Assembly (NCBI GenBank): GCA_028724885.1
Contig: JAQYTJ010000030.1
Coordinates: forward strand, 1 to 52,613
Source: Bacteroidales bacterium
GTDB taxonomy: Bacteria > Bacteroidota > Bacteroidia > Bacteroidales > UBA932
Direction: 5' to 3'
Length of the DNA stretch: 52,613 nt
Within the stretch, counting starts at the first letter, position 1. The number at the start of each line of letters is the position of its first letter. This document shows, piece after piece, positions 16,607 through 25,097 of the stretch. The notes under the pieces were generated by a model. It ran no database searches. It was given only the letters and a program-made list of their open reading frames with translations, and had not been told where the DNA came from. The position numbers and the translations under genes are program-made.

Positions 16607-17482
16607 ATGAGAATACCAGAATCAGAATTGTTGATAAACGGGGACTGCTCGGCTTTCCATATTCACATGAAGCCGGAGGAATTGGCTGACATCGTGATAC
16701 TCGTCGGCGATCCCGGTAGAGTGGAAATGATCGGTGGGTATCTTTCCAACAGAGAGTTCACTCATTCGTCAAGGGAATTTGTCTCCACTACTGGAATGTA
16801 CAAAGGCAAGCGCATGACTGTACTATCCACTGGCATCGGAACGGACAACATCGACATCGTTATGACAGAGTTGGACGCTCTTGCAAACGTGGATTTCTCG
16901 ACGAGGGAGCCGAAGAGCGAGCATCGGACTCTGACAGTGCTGAGAATTGGCACTTGCGGAGCCATTCATCCGGACATCTCATTAGGCTCTGCAATATTTT
17001 CGCACTACTCTGTTGGTTGCGATGGCATGCTGAACTGGTACGAAGGCCGCAGCAAAATTACGAACGCTGCCATGGAAGAGGCTTTCAAGGAGCACATGAA
17101 ATGGAACTGCAACCTGCCTTCGCCTTATTTCGTAAAGGCAAGCGACAAGCTGATTGCTGCGTTTGAGAAAGACACGGTTAAAGGCGTGACAATATCAGCT
17201 TCTGGCTTTTACGGGCCTCAGGGCCGTTCCGTAAGGCTTGGACTTGCGATGCCTGACATGCTGAAGGACCTGGAGTCTTTCCGTTTCGGAGAATACAGGA
17301 TTACGAACATAGAGATGGAAAGTTCGGCTGTGGCAGGAATGGGTCTTCTGCTCGGACACGATTGCGGCACGGTTTGCTGCGCCATAGCCAATCGTTACCT
17401 CAAGAGCAGCAACACCGACTACAAGCCTCAGGTTAGAGCCGTCGTCGAAATGGCCCTCGACCGCCTGGCCGGACTGTCATGA
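16607..17482 (+). CDS. Nucleoside phosphorylase (uridine phosphorylase type)
   Basis: Phosphorolytic nucleoside salvage enzyme of the PNP/UDP family, releasing a base and ribose-1-phosphate in the cytoplasm. The phosphate-binding GDPGR motif is at residues 34-38, STGIGTDNIDIV at about 81-92, a TCGAIHPDISLGS core near 120, and the ribose-binding NIEMESSA late in the protein. The EMES motif is shared by purine and pyrimidine enzymes, so specificity is open; the 291-aa length and NIEMESSAVAGM context lean to uridine. The 3' end overlaps the convergent LytTR gene by six bases. Confidence 0.88.
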   Translation: MRIPESELLINGDCSAFHIHMKPEELADIVILVGDPGRVEMIGGYLSNREFTHSSREFVSTTGMYKGKRMTVLSTGIGTDNIDIVMTELDALANVDFSTREPKSEHRTLTVLRIGTCGAIHPDISLGSAIFSHYSVGCDGMLNWYEGRSKITNAAMEEAFKEHMKWNCNLPSPYFVKASDKLIAAFEKDTVKGVTISASGFYGPQGRSVRLGLAMPDMLKDLESFRFGEYRITNIEMESSAVAGMGLLLGHDCGTVCCAIANRYLKSSNTDYKPQVRAVVEMALDRLAGLS

Positions 17483-18352
17483 CCTGTTATTGAATAAGGA
17501 AAGGACGTTTTCTGAATATGTCTTAGAAATAGGTATGGGTCTGATCGCATCGTTGCCGAGGTCAAGCTCATATACGTCTTTCTCTTTGCGGAGGACTTTG
17601 ACCTTTTGCATATTCACGATGTACTTCCTATGGCAGCGCACGAGACTGCTGCCCTTGAAACTTTCTTCCACCGTTTTTAGGCGGCAACGCAGCATATACC
17701 TTTTTAGGTCGCCTTTACTATCTGTGTACCAGACATTTATATAATTATCATCAGACTCGATGTAGTAGAGATTGTCCAAATTAACGGAGAGCCTAAGCAC
17801 GCCCCCATTATCGAAGAGAGTTACCTTTTCCAGCTGGGAAGGAGCCAAGGCCTCATCCGAGACCACATTGTCGTAATTCAGAAGACGGATGGTCTTATTT
17901 TTGTCGTTGATGGCAAAATACATTCCTGCGATTATGTAAGGAATTATAATAGAAATAGTTCCATACACTAGAGAGTTGCCTAGGACTCGTGGAAACTGAT
18001 CCCAACCTATCTTAGTAATCGGCACGGTAAGGAATGTGTACGCAAGACATATTATTATCACCTCAGCTATATCCCAGCTTACATAGCCTAGGTAAGTCAT
18101 CTTCATCTTATTCCTAGTCTTATACATCAAGAATTTGCTAAAAATCACGAGGAGCAAAGAACCTAATGCGAAAAGCAGCGTGAAGAAAAAGAATATTGAG
18201 TTGCCAAGACGAAACCAAGCATTATGCGAGAATGGTATGCTCACTAGCAGGAAGACGATTGAGAAAAGCGCCGTGAAAACCACGGTGCCAATGAGCTGGT
18301 ATTTTCCGCGAAGATATTCAGGAATTGTACTCCCAGAGCCTTTCTTTGCCAT
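17477..18352 (-). CDS. Membrane-anchored LytTR-family transcriptional regulator
   Basis: A 291-aa one-component regulator. Four hydrophobic segments (about 20-40, 50-72, 88-110 and 125-148) tether it to the inner membrane, and a LytTR DNA-binding domain occupies about 185-285, with YYIESDDNYINVWY, RCRLKTVEESF and VRCHRKYIVNM, the characteristic pattern. There is no response-regulator receiver domain. It would bind promoter direct repeats in response to a membrane signal, but the target is unknown. It lies just upstream of, and divergent from, the fab cluster, which makes that cluster a plausible target. -7 box TATATTTG at 18372-18379. Confidence 0.88.
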   Translation of the reverse strand: MAKKGSGSTIPEYLRGKYQLIGTVVFTALFSIVFLLVSIPFSHNAWFRLGNSIFFFFTLLFALGSLLLVIFSKFLMYKTRNKMKMTYLGYVSWDIAEVIIICLAYTFLTVPITKIGWDQFPRVLGNSLVYGTISIIIPYIIAGMYFAINDKNKTIRLLNYDNVVSDEALAPSQLEKVTLFDNGGVLRLSVNLDNLYYIESDDNYINVWYTDSKGDLKRYMLRCRLKTVEESFKGSSLVRCHRKYIVNMQKVKVLRKEKDVYELDLGNDAIRPIPISKTYSENVLSLFNNRS

Positions 18353-18371
18353 ATTCGTTCATTTCTGCTTG

Positions 18372-18379
18372 CAAATATA
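18372..18379 (-). promoter_or_regulatory. -7 box for the LytTR regulator
   Basis: TATATTTG on the minus strand, 19 bases before the ATG at 18352. Confidence 0.55.
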
Positions 18380-18483
18380 GCAAAATTCCGCATCTTGGGA
18401 TTTCGCAATTTTACCACATATTTCAAACAATTGCCCCCATTCTCAATTTTAATCTCGATTTTTCAATCGTTCGCCACATAAAT

Positions 18484-18514
18484 TTTGAGATAATAATTAA
18501 CAATGATAATTTTG
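18484..18514 (+). promoter_or_regulatory. Promoter of the fab cluster
   Basis: TTTG (18484-18487) and TAATTTTG (18507-18514) with a 19-base spacer, one of the best promoters in the window. It excludes the longer fabH frame starting at 18503 and leaves a leader of about 18 nt. Confidence 0.75.
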
Positions 18515-18538
18515 TATGAATCTATAAATGTAAAGAGT

Positions 18539-19486
18539 ATGAGAATTATAGGGACAGGTAGCGCACTACCCCAAAAAGTGGTTACCAATGACATGCTTGC
18601 TGAATTCCTTGACACGAGCGACGAGTGGATAAAGACTAGGACAGGGATAAAATCACGCCATGTAATTTCGGATGAAAATATAGAAGACATAGGCGTCGAG
18701 GCATCGAAAAAAGCCCTTGATATGGCTGGACTGAAGCCTAGGGACATAGATTTTTTCATATGCTCTAATGTCGTGACAGAATATATTACTCCTGGACTTA
18801 GCAGCATCATTGGGGAACTCCTAGGTCTGACCTGCCCGATGATAGACGTTAATTGCGCATGCCCTGGCTTCATCTTTTCATTGGATATTGCTGAAAGTTA
18901 CTATAAGGCAGGGAAAGTAAAGAACGTGCTGATCTCTTGCGTAGAGGAACCAACGAGGATGGCCAGCTGGAATGACCGTTCCACATGCGTTTTGTTCGGG
19001 GATGGAGCCGGCTCTGTCGTGCTGACAGCCGGCGACAACATAATGGCCACAAAGCTTCACGCAGAACCTGCGGCAGACAAGATCTGGCAGAAGCGAAAAC
19101 TTGTCAGCACTCCATTCATCACTAAGGAAGAAGCAGATTTCCCTATCCAGATGAAAGGCAAGGATGTATTCAAATTCGCAGTGAATGCTTGCTGCCAAGG
19201 GCTAGACGAGGTTCTCACCCAAGCTGGAATCACTAAAGACAAAGTGTCATATTACATGGTTCATCAGGCAAATCAGAGAATCATAGATGCTATAATCAAC
19301 TATATGGGAGAGCCTGCATCGAAATTTCCGGTGAACATCACCGACCATGGCAACACATCTTCTGCTTCATGCCCTATACTGCTCGACGAATGCAACCGCA
19401 AAGGCACATTCAAGAAAGGTGACATCCTTGCGTTCAGTGCTTTTGGCGCAGGGCTTCTCTCAGCAGAGGCTGTCATAGAATGGTAA
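18539..19486 (+). CDS. fabH: 3-oxoacyl-ACP synthase III
   Basis: Condensing enzyme that starts type II fatty acid synthesis by joining an acyl-CoA to malonyl-ACP. 315 aa from ATG 18539. The triad is visible: Cys108 in NCACPGF, His in VHQANQRIIDA and Asn in DHGNTSSAS. The Pro after the catalytic Cys-containing ACP differs from the common CAGF or CSGF and may reflect altered primer choice. It leads fabF, fabZ and rluA on the same strand. FabH paralogues for special lipids exist in this phylum, so it may not be the main housekeeping copy. Confidence 0.93.
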   Translation: MRIIGTGSALPQKVVTNDMLAEFLDTSDEWIKTRTGIKSRHVISDENIEDIGVEASKKALDMAGLKPRDIDFFICSNVVTEYITPGLSSIIGELLGLTCPMIDVNCACPGFIFSLDIAESYYKAGKVKNVLISCVEEPTRMASWNDRSTCVLFGDGAGSVVLTAGDNIMATKLHAEPAADKIWQKRKLVSTPFITKEEADFPIQMKGKDVFKFAVNACCQGLDEVLTQAGITKDKVSYYMVHQANQRIIDAIINYMGEPASKFPVNITDHGNTSSASCPILLDECNRKGTFKKGDILAFSAFGAGLLSAEAVIEW

Positions 19487-19501
19487 ACCAAAGAATATTA
19501 T

Positions 19502-19509
19502 TAAATTTG
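19502..19509 (+). promoter_or_regulatory. Possible internal -7 box for fabF
   Basis: TAAATTTG in the 55-base gap between fabH and fabF. No -33 partner is evident, so it may be a secondary promoter or chance. Confidence 0.4.
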
Positions 19510-19541
19510 CAATCACTTGAATCAGAAAAACCTTTAACAAC

Positions 19542-20801
19542 ATGGATAAGAGAGTAGTCGTAACCGGAATGGGCATCATCTCGCCTGTAGGAAATGATTT
19601 GCAGACATACTGGAAAAATCTTTGTGATGGTGTCTGCGGCATTGATTTCATCAATGATTTCCAAACAGACAATCTTCCTGTCAGGATTGCTGGTAAGACA
19701 AAGGATTTCACTCCTGAGAACTACGGAATGGACAAGCCCTTCATTCGCAAACAAGACAAATTCACTCTTTACGGTGTCGCAGCTGCCTATCAGGCAATGC
19801 AGCAGGCAGGTCTTCATGCAGAAGGCGAGGAGCAGAACATCGACCCGTTCAGGCTTGGAGTCTATGTCGGTTCTGGAATAGGAGGCTTCGAGACTCAATA
19901 CAGAGAAACCCAGAAAATGATCGAAGATCCTTCCGGCGAATGGATTTCACCATTGTTCATACCAACTATGATTTCGAACATCTGCGCAGGCCACATAGCA
20001 ATCAAGCATCATGCAGAAGGTCCTTGCCTGGACATAGTAACGGCTTGTGCCACATCAACGAACTCAATAGGAGAAGCTTATAGGGCGATAAAACATGGCT
20101 ACTGCGATGCGATAATAGCAGGCGGAAGCGAGAACGCCACCATTCCTCTTGGAATCGCCGGCTTCGCTAATGCGAAAGCGCTGTCTCGCGCCACAGATCC
20201 TCATTATGCATCCCTTCCTTTCAATGCGAACAGAGGCGGTTTCGTAATGGGAGATGGAGCCGGAATATTAGTTCTTGAGGAATATGAACACGCAAAAGCC
20301 CGCGGAGCTAAGATCATTACCGAAATCGTCGGCTATGGCAACACTTGCGACGCATACCACTCTACGGCGCCAAGGCCGGAAGGTACGACTCAGGCTGAAT
20401 GCATCAAGCAAGCTGTCAAAGAGGCCGGCCTGGACACAAGCAAAGATGTCATGTACATCAATGCTCACGGAACAGGAACTCACCTAAACGATGCAGCCGA
20501 GACGAAAGCATACAAGCTGGCTCTTGGAGACTATGCGTACAAGGCTCACATCAGTTCCATAAAATCTATGACAGGGCACATGTTCGGAGCCGCTGGCGCA
20601 GCAGAGGCAATCGCCACGATATTGGCCTTAAGAGATGGCATCTGCCCTCCTACAATTAACTTGGACACGCCAGATCCTGAATGTGACCTTGACTACACCC
20701 CTAATAAAGCTGTAAAGGCCGATATTACCATCGGCATTTCCGATTCATTTGGTTTCGGGGGTCATGATGCTTGCATAGCATTCAGAAAATGTTTAGATTA
20801 A
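19542..20801 (+). CDS. fabF: 3-oxoacyl-ACP synthase II
   Basis: Elongating condensing enzyme of type II fatty acid synthesis, extending acyl-ACP with malonyl-ACP. 419 aa, normal length. Start VVVTGMGIISPVGND, catalytic Cys in VTACATSTNSIGEA, first His in NAHGTGTHLND, the KSMTGHMFGAAGA lysine/histidine segment, and the FGFGGHDAC end. All expected catalytic residues are present. It lies between fabH and fabZ. No acyl carrier protein gene is adjacent, unlike the usual acpP-fabF pair, which suggests a second fabF elsewhere. Confidence 0.95.
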   Translation: MDKRVVVTGMGIISPVGNDLQTYWKNLCDGVCGIDFINDFQTDNLPVRIAGKTKDFTPENYGMDKPFIRKQDKFTLYGVAAAYQAMQQAGLHAEGEEQNIDPFRLGVYVGSGIGGFETQYRETQKMIEDPSGEWISPLFIPTMISNICAGHIAIKHHAEGPCLDIVTACATSTNSIGEAYRAIKHGYCDAIIAGGSENATIPLGIAGFANAKALSRATDPHYASLPFNANRGGFVMGDGAGILVLEEYEHAKARGAKIITEIVGYGNTCDAYHSTAPRPEGTTQAECIKQAVKEAGLDTSKDVMYINAHGTGTHLNDAAETKAYKLALGDYAYKAHISSIKSMTGHMFGAAGAAEAIATILALRDGICPPTINLDTPDPECDLDYTPNKAVKADITIGISDSFGFGGHDACIAFRKCLD

Positions 20802-20825
20802 CACCACAAAAAAGACTGAATTGCT

Positions 20826-21251
20826 ATGATGAATACTGATGAAATAAAAACTTTTCTGCCTCATAGGGAACCTATGCTGCTCATTGAGACAGCGAACATC
20901 GATTCTGAAGGGAGGGCACACTGCACCTACAGAATCAAAGAAGATGAATTCTTCACTAGAGGTCATTTCCCCGGCAACCCAATCGTCCCTGGGGTTATTC
21001 AGTGCGAAATCATGGCACAGAGCTGCGCAGTGCTCGTCAAGGACGAAATTCCAGGACATATAACTCTTTATGCAGGTTTGGACAAGGTCAGGTTCAAGAA
21101 TATTGTGCGTCCGGGGGATTTATGCGAAGTCACGGCACAGCTTGACGAAAGAAGAGGAGACATGTTCTTCTGCACCGCACAGCTAGAAGTGGGCGGAAAG
21201 CTTTGCGCCAAGGGTAAACTGACTTTTGCCCTCATCCCTAAAGACAAATGA
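20826..21251 (+). CDS. fabZ: 3-hydroxyacyl-ACP dehydratase FabZ-like
   Basis: Hot-dog-fold dehydratase that removes water from 3-hydroxyacyl-ACP. 141 aa. FLPHREPMLLI at the N-terminus, the catalytic His in RGHFPGNPIVPGVIQCE with the Glu that follows on the central helix (CEIMAQSCA), as in FabZ. The first two codons are ATG ATG; the second could equally be used. It is 24 bases after fabF and its stop overlaps the rluA start (ATGA), implying translational coupling of dehydratase and pseudouridine synthase genes. Confidence 0.92.
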   Translation: MMNTDEIKTFLPHREPMLLIETANIDSEGRAHCTYRIKEDEFFTRGHFPGNPIVPGVIQCEIMAQSCAVLVKDEIPGHITLYAGLDKVRFKNIVRPGDLCEVTAQLDERRGDMFFCTAQLEVGGKLCAKGKLTFALIPKDK

Positions 21252-21967
21252 CATACCGGCAAATAAAAGGAAATGAATATGATGACTTGTCCTCGCGTAT
21301 TCTCTACGAGGACAATCATCTTTTAATATTCAACAAGAAGCCAGGCGAAATAGTACAAAATGACAAAACTGGCGACGAGTGCCTAGCTGAAACTCTCAAA
21401 GCTTTCATTGCCCAGAGGGACAGTAAACTTGGCAATGTTTATCTTGGCATTCCGCATCGCTTGGATAGACCAGTCAGCGGAATAGTCGTTTTCGCAAAGA
21501 CGTCAAAGGCCATGGACAGGATGTCCGAATTATTTCGCACTGGTGCCATTCATAAAACATACTGGGCATTGTGCATTAAAGCCCCAGAAATAGACACACA
21601 AGAACTAGATGACTGGCTGGTCCGCAACGAGAAGATGAATAAGAGCTTCATAGCCAAAAATGGAGAGAAAACTCCAGGAGCCAAGCTTGCAAAACTAATC
21701 TACAGGCACTTAGGGAACACTGACCGATATGCCCTCTTAGAAGTCGAGCTGCTGACTGGCCGGCATCACCAAATACGTTGCCAGCTGGCGAACATTGACT
21801 GCATCATTAAAGGCGACTTAAAGTACGGCGCACCCCGCTCCAACCCAGACGGTGGCATATCCCTACACTCTAGGAATATAAAATTCGAGCATCCTGTCAA
21901 GAAAGAACTGATAGACATCACTGCCCCTGTTTCACCCAGCTGGAAGGGTGTAGAGAAGTTCCTGTAA
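21248..21967 (+). CDS. RluA-family pseudouridine synthase
   Basis: RNA pseudouridine synthase of 239 aa. The catalytic motif is PHRLDRPVSGIVVFAKT (about residues 74-90) with the essential Asp, followed by KTYWAL and the later TGRHHQIRCQL that contact RNA. No S4 domain precedes the core, so it resembles the small RluA/RluC-type enzymes; whether the target is rRNA or tRNA cannot be told. It overlaps fabZ by four bases. Its last 50 bases overlap the convergent AraC-type gene. Confidence 0.9.
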   Translation: MTYRQIKGNEYDDLSSRILYEDNHLLIFNKKPGEIVQNDKTGDECLAETLKAFIAQRDSKLGNVYLGIPHRLDRPVSGIVVFAKTSKAMDRMSELFRTGAIHKTYWALCIKAPEIDTQELDDWLVRNEKMNKSFIAKNGEKTPGAKLAKLIYRHLGNTDRYALLEVELLTGRHHQIRCQLANIDCIIKGDLKYGAPRSNPDGGISLHSRNIKFEHPVKKELIDITAPVSPSWKGVEKFL

Positions 21968-23054
21968 ACTCCCGATATTTCCCTGCAAGATATTCTTCTA
22001 TCCAATCCGTCGGAGTCCCCCCTGTATTCATTTTAAAAGCCATGTTGAATGTGGCTGTCGAATGAAACCCGGACATATCAGCCACTTCGGCCAACTTTTT
22101 CCTTGGCTCCCTCTTAAGGATTTCCATCGCATGGCAGATCCTGTAATAGTTTATGAATTGCCGGAAATTCTTGCCAGAGAACATATTTATAGTCTTGGAA
22201 AGATAAAGCTTATTGCAGAACATGTATCTGGACAGGTCATCCATATCAAAATCCTCCTTTAGGAAAGGCTTTTTCTCAAGCATCAGCCTTACGATCCTGT
22301 CATAAATGCCATGCATGCGATCTTTCTCTTCGTCTGCTTCGCTCTTCCTCCTGAAGCCAGATTCATTCCTCATTATCTCCTCAATCTTTGTGACTTTTTC
22401 CTTAATTGACTTGAGCAAGAATTCATTATTGGTGACGAATTTAATGAAGGCTATGGTAAATTGAAAGAGGAATAATGAGCCGGATAATAATATAAGGATG
22501 CTCTGTGGCAAGCCTTCCATGCGGCTGGAGCAGAAACACAGTATGGCTATGAGCAAAAATATGATAGTGAAAATGAATCTGACATATTCATGAACTCGCT
22601 TAACTATAGTAGCCTCTCTCAAAACCTGCCTGATGGCAGAAATATTGAAAAGCATCATCAGTACTGTGCCAGAAAGGACGAGAAACACATTAGCCATAGG
22701 AATGACGAAGAATCTATCATTACCCAAAAACGTCCAATCCAAGTAATAAGATATCTTTACGAAGAGATTCACCGCAAAAGCGGCGATCGAGAATCCCAGC
22801 CCTAAGCGTAATCTGTTTTCTGAGACATAAACATAGAGCATTGCCTCATCAGCGATTGCCAGATCAATGATGTTGTCGTAATAGCCCGATTTGCCATACT
22901 CTAAAAAATCCATTAAGATAAGCAAAATGCTGGATAGACAAATAATGCCAAGCGTGATGGTTTTTAGAAGTTTTTCCTTAACTGTCTTTTTTATCTCATA
23001 GGTAAAGAGCAAAAAAATAATAGCTATCTCTACCATTATTATAATGGTAAACAT
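21918..23054 (-). CDS. Membrane-embedded AraC-family transcriptional regulator
   Basis: A 378-aa regulator with an N-terminal hydrophobic domain (about six or seven helices over residues 1-215) and a C-terminal AraC double helix-turn-helix (about 265-368): LSRYMFCNKLYLSKTINMFS as the first and KKLAEVADMSGFHSTATF as the second DNA-binding unit. Such fusions are common in Bacteroidota and act without a sensor kinase. The signal and targets are unknown. Its 3' end overlaps rluA by 50 bases; only a weak promoter (GAAATATA complement at 23085-23092) is visible upstream. The 167 bases after 23054 are AT-rich with no gene. Confidence 0.88.
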   Translation of the reverse strand: MFTIIIMVEIAIIFLLFTYEIKKTVKEKLLKTITLGIICLSSILLILMDFLEYGKSGYYDNIIDLAIADEAMLYVYVSENRLRLGLGFSIAAFAVNLFVKISYYLDWTFLGNDRFFVIPMANVFLVLSGTVLMMLFNISAIRQVLREATIVKRVHEYVRFIFTIIFLLIAILCFCSSRMEGLPQSILILLSGSLFLFQFTIAFIKFVTNNEFLLKSIKEKVTKIEEIMRNESGFRRKSEADEEKDRMHGIYDRIVRLMLEKKPFLKEDFDMDDLSRYMFCNKLYLSKTINMFSGKNFRQFINYYRICHAMEILKREPRKKLAEVADMSGFHSTATFNMAFKMNTGGTPTDWIEEYLAGKYREFTGTSLHPSSWVKQGQ

Positions 23055-23221
23055 TAGTATTGAATGATTTAAAAATTAACTCCCGAAATATAGCGAGAAA
23101 ACGAGTAATTGTCACGAAATTTCAATTTTATGGAGCTAATTTTTTTTCTTTCTTTATAAAATTTCTGTTTTTTGAAGAGATTTCTATTTTTTTGCGTCCA
23201 TTCTATTTTTTTGCGCAAAAT

Positions 23222-24160
23222 TTAATTCTTTTTAGAAACGTTGCCTTTTATAGAATCAAAGCCACGTCCGTAAACTCCTGTGACAGAAGAGATAGACAAG
23301 AACGCATCGTTATCGATAGCCTTTATGCTGCGCAAGATGAGATTCACGTCTGTCTTTCGAGTCACTACGGTAAGAACCTTGATGTTCTCTTTCGTGTACC
23401 ACCCTTCTCCATCCAAAACTGTCACTCCCCTGTGAAAATCCTTTACGATCATGTCGGCAATGTCGGCATAATGCCTAGAGAATATGAAAAGCTGTACGCT
23501 CTGTCTAGATCCAGACAGGTAAAGGTCAACGACAGTACCATTTATCGTCACTAAGATTAGTCCGTAGATTACAGTGACGAATTTAATGTCGAATTTCATA
23601 AGGCCACCATCCGACATATAAGAAGGCACTAGCAGGGAGGATAGGATGATGATGACATCTATCCACAAAATCATGCGGCCAGGCGATATATTCTTGTATT
23701 TTGCTACTATCAAAGCAATGATGTCGGTTCCTCCTGAACTGCCTCCCTGAGAGATTGAAATTCCGATGCCAACTCCTGTCATGATGCCGCCTATTATTGC
23801 GCACATAAGCTTCCCATTCGACAGCGCAAAGTCTTGGATGATGGACTGCGGCATGATTACCTGGAATACATTTAGTCCTATTGACGCAAGAACAATGGCA
23901 TAGATAGTCTTGGCTCCGAACATAGGCCCTATCACCATGAAGGATATTAACAGGAGGAAAACATTAATTATTAGATAGCTGTAACCCATTTTTATGCCTG
24001 TAGCATATTGAATTATGGAACTGACACCGGTAACTCCGCCTCCAACCAAGTTGTTAGGCGTCAGGAATATCGTCCATCCAAGGGTATAGATAACCATCCC
24101 TACAGCAATCAGGAAATATTCTTTTACAGAATTAGCTATTTTGTTTTTGCTCATCAGCAT
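23222..24160 (-). CDS. YitT family membrane protein (second of a tandem pair)
   Basis: 312-aa integral membrane protein of the YitT family: five or six membrane segments over residues 14-200, including GGSSGGTDIIALIVAKYKN, then a soluble DUF2179 domain (about 220-300, with EGWYTKENIKVLTVVTRK). Family role is unresolved, with transport or membrane signalling suggested. It overlaps the end of the upstream paralogue by 23-29 bases depending on which of two close ATGs (24160 or 24154) is used. The two proteins share layout throughout and clearly arose by duplication. Confidence 0.9.
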   Translation of the reverse strand: MLMSKNKIANSVKEYFLIAVGMVIYTLGWTIFLTPNNLVGGGVTGVSSIIQYATGIKMGYSYLIINVFLLLISFMVIGPMFGAKTIYAIVLASIGLNVFQVIMPQSIIQDFALSNGKLMCAIIGGIMTGVGIGISISQGGSSGGTDIIALIVAKYKNISPGRMILWIDVIIILSSLLVPSYMSDGGLMKFDIKFVTVIYGLILVTINGTVVDLYLSGSRQSVQLFIFSRHYADIADMIVKDFHRGVTVLDGEGWYTKENIKVLTVVTRKTDVNLILRSIKAIDNDAFLSISSVTGVYGRGFDSIKGNVSKKN

Positions 24161-25082
24161 TATTCTTTTTCCTTTTTAGCTTTTTGATTGAAACCCCCGT
24201 TTTTATTTCATCGAATCCTTCTCCATAAACTGTGCTTGCAGACGATACGGAGATAAAGGCCTTAGGGTCTATGTTCTTTATTACTTTCGTGAGACTGTGA
24301 AGCTGATTCTTTCGAACGATAATCAATAGGACTTTCTTCTCACTCTTCGTGAACCAGCCGACGACATTAAATGCAGTCACTCCCCTGTCTAGTTCTTTAA
24401 TGATGTAGTCAGCAATCTGTTCGTATTTTTCAGAGAATACGAGCAATTGCCACGTTGACTTTCTGCCTAAAGTCACCCAATCGACGAATACAGAGAATAT
24501 TATCATGGCAACATAACCGTAAACCATATCCTCCAGCGTTTTGCCTGGCACGAGCAACACGGATGCGATGATGAACACATCGCAACAAAGGTAGACTGTA
24601 CCCAATGACAAAGGCCAGAATTTATTGATTATCAAAGCTACTATATCCGTTCCTCCGGTACTGCCGCCATGATCCAGAACGAGCGATATCCCGTATGATT
24701 CGATGCAAGCAGCCACCACGACTAAAAGCAGCTTGTTGTCAAAGAATATGTACCAGTTCTCCATCCCTGCGAATATATCCAGGAATAATGTAGAAATGGC
24801 AATGACATATATCGTCTTGAATCCGAAAGCATTTCCCAAAATCAGGAAACCCATTACGAGCAATAAGATATTGATCGCACCGAAAGATATGTAAACTGGA
24901 ATCCCCGTAGCGAAATTTATCACCGTAGCTGCGCCAGTAACTCCTCCGCTCGCAATCTGGTTAGGGACGAATAGGCATGACCACGAGAATGCATAGAGCA
25001 TAGTTCCAACTGTCAAGATGAAGTAATCCCAGATAATAGACTTCACCTTAGCTGACTTAGTCAATGGTTTAGTTGCAGACAT
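24132..25082 (-). CDS. YitT family membrane protein (first of a tandem pair)
   Basis: 316-aa YitT paralogue with the same membrane domain (TVGTMLYAFSWSCLFVPNQI at the first helix, GGSTGGTDIVALIINKF in the middle) and C-terminal DUF2179 domain. The last 20 residues are an added charged tail (KKLKRKKNNADEQKQNS) absent from its partner, created where the frame runs into the next gene. It lies 15 bases after leuS, so it is probably cotranscribed with it. Confidence 0.9.
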   Translation of the reverse strand: MSATKPLTKSAKVKSIIWDYFILTVGTMLYAFSWSCLFVPNQIASGGVTGAATVINFATGIPVYISFGAINILLLVMGFLILGNAFGFKTIYVIAISTLFLDIFAGMENWYIFFDNKLLLVVVAACIESYGISLVLDHGGSTGGTDIVALIINKFWPLSLGTVYLCCDVFIIASVLLVPGKTLEDMVYGYVAMIIFSVFVDWVTLGRKSTWQLLVFSEKYEQIADYIIKELDRGVTAFNVVGWFTKSEKKVLLIIVRKNQLHSLTKVIKNIDPKAFISVSSASTVYGEGFDEIKTGVSIKKLKRKKNNADEQKQNS

Positions 25083-25097
25083 ATATATTGACTGATT

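Noticed and set aside
18539..21251. Aryl polyene or other specialised biosynthetic cluster
   Set aside because: Only fabH, fabF and fabZ are present, with no acyltransferase, ACP, ammonia-lyase or exporter genes nearby.
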